Of a DNA stretch of 64,000 bases, positions 56,171-64,000 are shown one piece after another (position 1 is the stretch's first letter; each line of letters begins with the position of its first letter). The stretch comes from Allolobophora icterica (lineage: Eukaryota; Annelida; Clitellata; Crassiclitellata; Lumbricidae). The notes beneath the pieces were generated by a model that was given only the letters and a program-made list of their open reading frames with translations, ran no database searches and was not told the DNA's origin. The translations under genes and the position numbers were made by a program. The stretch covers positions 1,212,747 to 1,276,746 of the forward strand of contig OY744614.1 of NCBI GenBank assembly GCA_963556255.1. Direction: 5' to 3'.

Positions 56171-57110
56171 CAATTGTAGTTATGCACCCCCTTTAAAACG
56201 CTGCCATTCTCAGCTACATATCCACCGATCGCGGTCAATCACTAGGATTCTCGAAATTCAGCGCTCTCGAATAAGCTGGTGCCCTGAATCGCCTGAGAAA
56301 ATTCTATTCTTACGTTAAGGTCGACGTCAACGCGGTTGAAACCCATAGCATATCGATGGACACTACATATTGCTATACAGGATCCACACAACTTCGAAAA
56401 GGAACAACACTAACATGCAGGCTGTCGATTGGTGCCCTTCGTTATGACAGAGCGTCGTTGAGCAGAAACTCCTAATGCAATATGTTCTTCAACTGCGTTT
56501 AACAAGATTTCTAAGGAAAAAGACAAAAAGGCAGAACATAAATGAGGACATAACATTGTGCGTTTGCTAATGGTGTAATAAAGAATGTACTTACTTACAC
56601 ACTTGCTTACTTCCACACTTGGACTAACACGAAGGGGAACAATAGACTTGACAAATGACCGAGGACAATGAAGTTAATTTATTCGTACCCATCGCTGGCG
56701 TCAGGAACTGATCATAATGATAATGCGTTTTATCGCGTTGATAACAATTGCATTGAGTCGCCGTAAGGCTGCCTTCAACGACACTGTCGGTCAAAGATGT
56801 CGATAGCACATCAACAACCCTGGCACTCGCTAGATGTTGTTAGTACAATGGAAGTTAATACATAGTTTATAATACTCTGCTCCAGCGTAGACACCTTTTA
56901 AACGCTTTCATTCAGAGCTATAGATATTCCTCAGTCGCATTTAATCTTTCGATCCATCTGTCATCCCCCTTCATAGTTAAGTTCGCTGACAACTGAACGG
57001 ACATCGAGAAGATGTTGTTAAACACAAAGCAAAGGCTTCGTTTGAATTGCGGAATCTTTAAATACTTTAATTCGGATTCTATTGTAATGAAGTGTAATGG
57101 GATGTATTCT
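56171..57110 (-). repeat. Module A copies and flank
   Basis: A at 56180-56245, 56315-56390, 56755-56950; at 56990-57055 the unoccupied relative of the 62735 MITE target (ATGTTGTTAAACACAAAG). Confidence 0.6.
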
Positions 57111-57114
57111 ATAA

Positions 57115-57240
57115 TTTAGGTAATTAGGCCTGGGTCGGTAATTAGACCAGCGTCGAAGTGTGCCAACGTAGTTAATTAGGCCATCGTAGGTAATTAGGTC
57201 ATTCTAGGTAATTAGCCTAAGAACTGAGTACTCTGGTTAG
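57115..57240. repeat. TAGGTAATTAGGCC minisatellite
   Basis: About six degenerate units; inverse of 49055-49140. Confidence 0.6.
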
Positions 57241-57256
57241 GACCATTATTATTTTT

Positions 57257-57500
57257 ATGCATTTGAAAAGCGCCACAATCGATCGAGCAATTGCAAGTGA
57301 GGGACTTGTTCAGGGCCTCCTCGTTACATTTGTTAAGCCTCACTATCTAATGACCAAGCATTCATCGATGGCTCTGAGCAATTGTGAGTGAGAGACTTGC
57401 TTAAGGTTCCTACACACTAGCCGTCTCAGAGGAGAAGGATCGAACCCGTACTCTCCTCATTACAAGCCGAGGGCTTTAAATCATTAACTTCTATACACAT
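57257..57500 (-). repeat. Possible tRNA-like short repeat
   Basis: On the minus strand GGGTTCGATCC (near 57455) fits a B-box. The region also holds an internal duplication of GAGCAATTG-GAGTGAG-GACTTG. Confidence 0.35.
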
Positions 57501-57569
57501 TTATATTGTATTGTATTGCAACGATATTGAAGGTGATGATTAAATCCACAACTTCATACTCCTCCAATG

Positions 57570-57824
57570 CTCGTACTCTGGCAGTGCTAATCCGAAGCCT
57601 GGAGAATGAAGGAGGTCGACGCTATTGAGGTATATATATTATATTATTATATACCTCAATAGTAGACGCAATGGTAGGTAAACTCACGTCCTCAGTTAGA
57701 CACCTTTAAAACGTTGTCATTCTCAGCTACATATTTTCACCAGTCGCGTTGAATTGCCAGATAAGAAGACACACGACGATCTTCAACGTGACTGACTGAC
57801 ATCCAAGGACTAAATAATGCTGGA
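57570..57824 (-). repeat. Modules B and A with hairpin
   Basis: B at 57575-57620, a perfect 15-bp hairpin CTATTGAGGTATATA (57622-57636) with its inverse at 57648-57662, then A at 57685-57790. Confidence 0.7.
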
Positions 57825-58188
57825 TTAACCCTCTAAGGGACAAGATTTTTTTGGGTCTGCAAAATCTTCACAACTAAACACAAATACATTGTCTAGGGTT
57901 CTCCTGTCAACGTAATGTAGTTTATTTCATGCTTAGCATTACACATTTGCATTATGGCTACTTTTAGTCTATGGGACAGATATGTCCCATTGTCCGTTAA
58001 GCCAGTGGTTCTCAACCTTTTTTGGCACGCGACACACCTAAACTTGCCACCAAATTTGGCGACACACCACGCAATCGTATGTGAACATTGTTAAAAATGT
58101 TAAAGTTAAACTAGTTTAACATTTTAAATTTTTAACATTTTAAAGAATGAAAATGTTCATGTTGAATCCTTTCCAGTTTCTACGTTAA

Positions 58189-58416
58189 CTACTGTAGCAT
58201 GCAGTTACTGAGATTTTGGTCCTGGATTTTCTGTGGATTATTTGCAAATGGAGGATCCACAGTTTTTGTAAGTGCATCACGTAAGCAGGCTGAGAGAGAT
58301 CTTCTGACCACTTTATTCCTTTTTTTCTTTATGTTGATCATCCGAGAAAAACCTTGCTCAGATAAGTAGGAACTATGAAATGAAACCAACTCCTTGATTG
58401 CTTTGCTCGCCAGCAT
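58189..58416 (-). pseudogene. hAT transposase C-terminal piece (copy 1)
   Basis: ELVSFHSSYLSEQGFSRMIN, KKRNKVV and LRDALTKTVDP match the (Y/F)-L-C-E-x-GFS...L-x-x-AL hAT C-terminal motif. It has an identical twin at 61914-62141. Confidence 0.75.
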
Positions 58417-58695
58417 GGGCGTCCGCAGGAATTTTTACAGGGGGCAAAATTTTTTACATGGCACAAAATTTTGTAGGAGGAGTAAAGTGACGTGTTTCCA
58501 TATTGATGAACATAGAACACGTGACAACTTTAAAAATAAATAACTGTCAAGGACTTACCTAAATAATTAAGAGGTTTTTGCATTTAAAATCGTGTTGGGC
58601 TGTTATAATAATCATAGTAATAAAAAGATTTTATTTTTGTAACATATTTGCAAAATTCGGTGGCAAATGCCCCCTTGCCCTCCTGCGGACGCCCA
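58416..58695. mobile_element. Nested inverted-repeat insert within hAT copy 1
   Basis: 280-bp segment with 15-bp terminal repeats TGGGCGTCCGCAGGA. It is present at the corresponding place in copy 2 (61635-61914), where one base of the repeat differs. It therefore inserted before the two hAT copies separated. Superfamily unknown. Confidence 0.7.
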
Positions 58696-59389
58696 CCTCT
58701 CCAGTGTATTGTAATGTTCCCCTTTGTATGTCTTAGCCCAGAACTGAGTTCTTGAGGATTGCTTGTACATAACTTTCTAGATTTCTTCTTTCTCATGTTT
58801 TTCTTGATTGGTTTACTAAAACTAGCAGTGGCAGCGTCATTGTTTGCGTATTCACTATTGTTGGTGCTAGAACCCGTCTCATTGCTACCAAAATTTGATT
58901 TCGCATGACCAGTAGAAGATTCGCAACATGTTCGCTTTAAACTGATCAGTTTATCCTTTCCAAATGTTGCAATAATGGGTAAAAGTTAACATCGGCGCCA
59001 TCGCAAACGTGTAGGGGTCTATGGTGTATAAGATAAACATCATGGCCACCTTAGATTACGATATAATAGAATAGATATTATAAATGGATTGTTAGGAATT
59101 CTCACAGCCTACGTCCGCTAAGCTTCAAGTAAGTAAGTGTAATGTAGAAATGACGGGGGTAGGCTGTGAGAATTCGCGACACACCAATTTTATCGCGACA
59201 CACCAGCGACACACCAGGTTTACGCGACACACTGCCGGTCGATGGGCGACACACTAGTGTGTCGCGACACACCGGTTGAGAACCACTGCGTTAAGCGGTA
59301 AAAGTACATTTTTTAGCAGTCTTGAAAATTGTTGGAGTATGTTGGTTAAATGTAAGAATATGATCATTACCATTTAGCAACGCATTTAA

Positions 59390-59738
59390 TTGCACAGTTA
59401 TGATAGTTGGTTAGTGTTGAACTCGGTGAAACAGTTACATTCACTGTGCAAACACAGAGCAACACTGAAGGTGGCACACTGAAATCTTGACCGGTTATCT
59501 TTACCCCTCTTGTGACAAAGTTTGCATCTCTTTCTGTTGGGCATGACGTGAGGCAACTGATCATGTATTATCACTGGAGACGCCCTTCTCTTGATGGAAA
59601 AGTCAGAAAAGTATTCTTTCTGGAAGTATAGGTACCTATGAGACCATGAACCACCTGCTGTCTGAACTTCAAATGTGTTATTTTGGTGTCCCCGTTGAGA
59701 GACGTGTAATTCAAGTAGCCATTCACCACCGTTGTGTC
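59390..59738 (-). pseudogene. PB2 transposase C-terminus
   Basis: Reads TTVVNGYLNYTSLNGDTKIT, LKFRQQVVHGLIG and, after a frameshift, MPNRKRCKLCHKRGKDNRSR with CLHSECNCFTEF: the C-terminal cysteine-rich domain of piggyBac transposases. Confidence 0.75.
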
Positions 59739-59746
59739 CAGGCTAT

Positions 59747-60142
59747 CATTGGCGTAATACGTGAGGGTACGAGAGGTACCCGTACCCCCACTTTATGAAC
59801 TGGGGGTACCGTACCCTCCTTTAATTAACAATGCCAATCAATATTTTATTATAGTGCCTTCCCAGATATCACAGTCTCCGCCTTGCTTCGTGTATGTAGA
59901 CAGAGTGAGGAGTAGCCTATGTAGGCTAACACCGAAATAGGAAAGTACTTAGGTATACAGGTAAACCGAGAGCCAGACAAACAGAGTCACAAGCAGTCAG
60001 ACTTTCATCCGCACAGGTCACCCGGCAAACAGACCGCCGTGCCCCCAGGTGACACAGATTTCTGACATCACCCTCACTTTCCGCCTTACAGTTATCTTAG
60101 TCAATGGTACACCCCACTTTTTAGACCAAAGTTACGCCCCTG
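59747..60142 (-). mobile_element. hAT-like element, 396 bp, in the PB2 transposase
   Basis: Ends CATTGGCGTAA and TTACGCCCCTG, with a perfect 8-bp duplication CAGGCTAT (59739-59746, 60143-60150). GGGTAC palindromes lie near the left end. Relatives at 43085-43170 and 43732-43757. Confidence 0.85.
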
Positions 60143-60150
60143 CAGGCTAT

Positions 60151-60779
60151 CAAATACCATTCTCAGATAATACTTGTATCGGCACCGGATATATCTCTAT
60201 TCCATAATATGATTTTAGCTAGTCTGCCAGATCAACCCCTCCCATATATTTGTTGTAACCTTTCACCAATGATGTAACGTTGATGACAACCTTCTCAGCC
60301 GAACCCTTCTGGCGTCTATCTATAGGTAGGCCTACTGTACCTACGTATGGTTCAGAATTAGATATGAGATGGACAGTTTTTATATCCATCCACTTCAAAA
60401 GTTTATAATCTTTTCCGTTGTTTGGAGGGACTGAATGTCTCCTCTTGTCATATATATATGTCCTACCAAGCTTCCGGCAAGCCCATTCGATTTTTTCTGA
60501 CAGTTCCCCTACCATTTAATCTGTGACTATACAGTATGTTATGCATGTGGGACGATGTGAAAAAGTTGTCCATGAAAATACGACAACCAGTTCCGGTCGA
60601 ACTCTTGATTTTGTCAAATACGCGATTTTCGCGAATTCCATGTACGGGCATTTTATGACATTGCATAAGGGACAATGGGACATATATGTCCCATGAAGAT
60701 TTTCTTCAATATCTGCTAGACTGTGATACGAATGGCTCTTGTCAATGAATATCCCCTTTTGTGAAGAGTAGATATACAT
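60151..60779 (-). pseudogene. PB2 transposase central part
   Basis: Segments in three frames: KSSTGTGCRIFMDNFFTSSH (second catalytic Asp), KLGRTYIYDKRRHSVPP, and VKGYNKYMGGVDLAD (third Asp), then a stop. The region with the first Asp is not recognisable. Frameshifts near 60660 and 60510. Confidence 0.8.
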
Positions 60780-61041
60780 TATTTAAAAGTTTTGTATCGT
60801 ATTATTTTCCTGTGAGAAAAAATAAAAAATTACAAAGTTTGTATTTTTGGGAAAAAATTGATAATCTTAAAATAAATATATTTGGCCTATAGTATGTGAC
60901 GAAACTCATCGTAAGGTCGTATTTAGATTGATAAAATACTTAACTAATAAATAAAATCGTCAAACAAAAAAGTTTGCTCGATCTAAATAATCTACATACT
61001 TTTTTCCGACATGGGACATATATGTCCCATATCCCTTAGAG

Positions 61042-62327
61042 CAGTGGTTCTCAACCGGTGTGTCGCGACACACTAGTGTGTCGCCCATCGACCGGCAGTG
61101 TGTCGCGTAAACCTGGTGTGTCGCTGGTGTGTCGCGATAAAATTGGTGTGTCGCGAATTCTCACAGCCTACCCCCGTCATTTCTACATTACACTTACTTA
61201 CTTGAAGCTTAGCGGACGTAGGCTGTGAGAATTCCTAACAATCCATTTATAATATCTATTCTATTATATCGTAATCTAAGGTGGCCATGATGTTTATCTT
61301 ATACACCATAGACCCCTACACGTTTGCGATGGCGCCGATGTTAACTTTTACCCATTATTGCAACATTTGGAAAGGATAAACTGATCAGTATAAAGCGAAC
61401 ATGTTGCGAATCTTCTACTGGTCATGCGAAATCAAATTTTGGTAGCAATGAGACGGGTTCTAGCACCAACAATAGTGAATACGCAAACAATGACGCTGCC
61501 ACTGCTAGTTTTAGTAAACCAATCAAGAAAAACATGAGAAAGAAGAAATCTAGAAAGTTATGTACAAGCAATCCTCAAGAACTCAGTTCTGGGCTAAGAC
61601 ATACAAAGGGGAACATTACAATACACTGGAGAGGTGGGCGTCCGGAGGAGGGCAAGGGGGCATTTGCCACCGAATTTTGCAAATATGTTACAAAAATAAA
61701 ATCTTTTTATTACTATGATTATTATAACAGCCCAACACGATTTTAAATGCAAAAACCTCTTAATTATTTAGGTAAGTCCTTGACAGTTATTTATTTTTAA
61801 AGTTGTCACGTGTTCTATGTTCATCAATATGGAAACACGTCACTTTACTCCTCCTACAAAATTTTGTGCCATGTAAAAAATTTTGCCCCCTGTAAAAATT
61901 CCTGCGGACGCCCATGCTGGCGAGCAAAGCAATCAAGGAGTTGGTTTCATTTCATAGTTCCTACTTATCTGAGCAAGGTTTTTCTCGGATGATCAACATA
62001 AAGAAAAAAAGGAATAAAGTGGTCAGAAGATCTCTCTCAGCCTGCTTACGTGATGCACTTACAAAAACTGTGGATCCTCCATTTGCAAATAATCCACAGA
62101 AAATCCAGGACCAAAATCTCAGTAACTGCATGCTACAGTAGTTAACGTAGAAACTGGAAAGGATTCAACATGAACATTTTCATTCTTTAAAATGTTAAAA
62201 ATTTAAAATGTTAAACTAGTTTAACTTTAACATTTTTAACAATGTTCACATACGATTGCGTGGTGTGTCGCCAAATTTGGTGGCAAGTTTAGGTGTGTCG
62301 CGTGCCAAAAAAGGTTGAGAACCACTG
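61042..62327 (+). mobile_element. hAT element copy 2, 1,286 bp, inverted to copy 1
   Basis: Same length as copy 1 and, base by base as far as I compared, only about two substitutions (AGTATAAAG against AGTTTAAAG; GTCCGGAGG against GTCCGCAGG). Flanks CCTTAGAG and TTCTAGGC do not match, so the target duplication is missing. Confidence 0.93.
61914..62141 (+). pseudogene. hAT transposase C-terminal piece (copy 2)
   Basis: Identical in protein to 58189-58416. Confidence 0.75.
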
Positions 62328-62399
62328 TTCTAGGCAATATATAATCGGACCCATATACACTCTACTTCAGGTGAATTCCAAGAGAGACTGGCGAAGATT

Positions 62400-62734
62400 C
62401 TATAATAGTAAAGTCGATGTTAACTGGCCATACAACCGCTAGATGTCGTTAAGTCATAACAGTATTGAGTCGGAAAAAATTAATCTTATGTATTTACCCA
62501 TCGTTTAAATCGCTTGACTAGCAATTCCTCAGATCTCCGTAGGATTCCGCCAACGACCCTCGAAGTCGCAAGATGTCGTTAGTACAATGGACATTAATTA
62601 TACATGAAATCCACTGCTTCATGTAAACACCTTTTAAACGCTTTCATTACAAGGTATAGATAAATGTCAATTGCGTTTCATCGCCAACTTGCTTGATAAA
62701 TATAATGAAACTGAACGGACATCGAGAAGATGTT
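62400..62734 (-). repeat. Module A, reverse
   Basis: 62405-62460 and 62550-62690, with CCGCCAACGACCCTCG, GTCGCAAGATGTCGTTAG and AACACCTTTTAAACGC. Confidence 0.65.
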
Positions 62735-63395
62735 TTAACCCTATGACGCACACCTTCCGATCCAACACATTTAGCACACCTGGGGTCTAATGGACCCCAT
62801 CGATAACACGGCCCCCAGTTCTACAATTTTAATAGAACATGGAAATGAATTATCCTAGTTTAGGTGGGAGAGAGTGCATGCAGTTATGCAACATGTTTGG
62901 ATCATGGTATGATGTTATATTCACTGTAAGAAATTTTTTATTGTGATGAACAATTATAATCAGTTATTCAAGCGTACGCAGACAGATTACAGAGCGCTTT
63001 TACCGTGCTTGAGGTGCTGCCCGAAATTTTGATTGCTGGTCAAAGTCGAGTTGTCTATCGTTATGTTTCTTCCAGTTTTGTACCATGGAAGTACAAGTCT
63101 TTCCATTATTGATGTAACCGGGATTATGCAATAGTCAATGCGTCATGAGACTATCAATGTTACAGCATGGGGTCTGTTGGACCCCAGGTATGCTAAATAT
63201 GCCCGAGGTGTCTATTTGATTTTTTTACTCTTTAACCAAAAACATAAATCTCTTCAAAGTTATTCACAAATGTAGGGGGATGAATATCTGAGGAATTAGA
63301 AATATATCAGATTTTTACTATTTGTATCGACGTATTTATCAAGAAACTGCCATCGCTGGGGTCCAGTAGACCCCAGGTGTGCGTCATAGGGTTAA
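62735..63395 (-). mobile_element. piggyBac-type MITE B, 661 bp
   Basis: TTAA at 62735-62738 and 63392-63395, ends CCCTATGACGCACACC and GGTGTGCGTCATAGGG, palindromes GGGGTC-5 bp-GACCCC at 62782, 63169 and 63358. It is the inverse of MITE A with scattered substitutions. No ORF. Confidence 0.92.
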
Positions 63396-63535
63396 AAGAC
63401 AAAGTAAGGCTTTGTTTGAATTGCGGTATCTTCAAATGATTTATTTCTGATTCTATTTAAAGAAAGAACTCTAAAGAAGAGTCAGTGCATGAAATTTTTG
63501 AATAATAATAATAACGATGATATAATTATTAATAA

Positions 63536-64000
63536 CTAGCTGGATTACCCGGCGTTGCCCGGGGTTATAAGTTTTAATCCCTGCACTCCCACCACCCACC
63601 ACCCCCCACTCCCACCCCACCACCCACCACTAAACCACCCCCCACCCACCCACCCCACCCCCCGCACCCACCCCCACCTACCACCCCCCACCCCCGCCCC
63701 CCCCACCACCACCCCCCACTCCCACTCCCACCCCCACCACCCACCACCACAAACCCACCCACCACCACCCCCTCCCACCACCTCCACCACCCCCACCACC
63801 TCCACCACCCCCACCCACCCACCCCACCACCCGCCTCCCCACCCACGACCCCCACCACCACCCTCCACCCACCACCCCCCCACCACCACCACCCCCCCAC
63901 CACCACCCCCAAATTGACTTACCAACAATAAATTTATCTTCGATGTTTATTACACGTGCATGCATCCAATGCAGTAATCCTAAGGTCACTGCAGGGACTG
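63536..64000 (-). mobile_element. Helitron 3' end beside a C-rich array
   Basis: On the minus strand: hairpin CCCGG-GCAACG-CCGGG, eight bases, CTAG (ending at 63536) then T. Moving into the element there is a degenerate CCACCC/CACCACC array at about 63575-63912, whose long ORFs are artefacts. The 5' end lies outside the window. Confidence 0.65.

Larger units (their letters stand above)
58003..59288 (-). mobile_element. hAT element copy 1, 1,286 bp, in PB2
   Basis: 15-bp terminal repeats CAGTGGTTCTCAACC and a perfect 8-bp target duplication CGTTAAGC (57995-58002, 59289-59296). Subterminal GTGTGTCGC repeats are dense at the right. The remaining code is deleted to an N-terminal scrap (MRKKKSRKLCTSNPQELSS) and a C-terminal dimerisation piece, so it needs a transposase in trans. 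Confidence 0.95.
57825..61041 (-). mobile_element. Decayed piggyBac-like transposon PB2
   Basis: Left border TTAA (57825-57828) and CCCTCTAAGGGACA; the right border has the inverse ATATCCCTTAGAG and stops two bases before the expected GGTTAA, where a hAT element begins. Subterminal palindromes GGGACANATATGTCCC are at 57973, 60677 and 61013. Two transposase segments survive on the minus strand, and two hAT insertions lie within (58003 and 59747). Confidence 0.82.

Noticed and set aside
63545..63989. Pro- or Gly-rich ORFs in the C-rich region
   Set aside because: Simple-sequence artefacts present in several frames on both strands.

Overview
The window looks like gene-poor, repeat-saturated nuclear DNA from an animal, most likely a marine invertebrate. 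The evidence is the mix of metazoan-type transposons: piggyBac, several hAT families, Helitrons, CR1/L2-like LINEs with short tandem 3' tails, an LINE that looks like the R4/Dong group, and tRNA-derived SINEs. Long trinucleotide arrays are abundant. There is no operon structure, rRNA, intact tRNA gene, or intron-bearing host gene that I can recognise. The species cannot be named from the sequence.

Layout. 0-7 kb: a repeat family carrying its own TGGA microsatellite, a SINE and an R4/Dong-like LINE meeting tail to tail in an ATT array, a 204-bp hAT MITE with a perfect 8-bp target duplication, and an unassigned 266-codon coiled-coil ORF. 7-19 kb: CR1/L2-like LINE fragments, a 659-bp TTAA MITE whose empty target is still present next door, a decayed piggyBac (13.05-14.93 kb), an 840-bp tetranucleotide satellite and two LINE ends meeting tail to tail. 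19-37 kb: mainly a dispersed two-module repeat (called A and B here), with a hAT MITE at 24.6 kb, SINE relics and LINE 3' ends. 37-44 kb: a broken LINE ORF1, compound microsatellites and hAT remnants. 45-47.6 kb: the one apparently intact protein gene, a piggyBac transposase inside a TTAA-bounded transposon. 47.9-49.4 kb: duplicated R4-like LINE ends separated by AAT arrays. 50-55.5 kb: LINE fragments, then a nest of Helitron in hAT MITE in a larger repeat. 57.8-62.3 kb: a decayed piggyBac carrying two almost identical 1,286-bp hAT elements in inverted orientation. 62.7-64 kb: a second TTAA MITE and a Helitron 3' end beside a C-rich array.

No cellular pathway is encoded. The content is one of interacting transposons: autonomous or formerly autonomous piggyBac and hAT elements, non-autonomous derivatives sharing their end structures, and LINE/SINE pairs that share microsatellite tails. 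The background between them is built from many diverged copies of one modular repeat family, which is the least explained part of the window.
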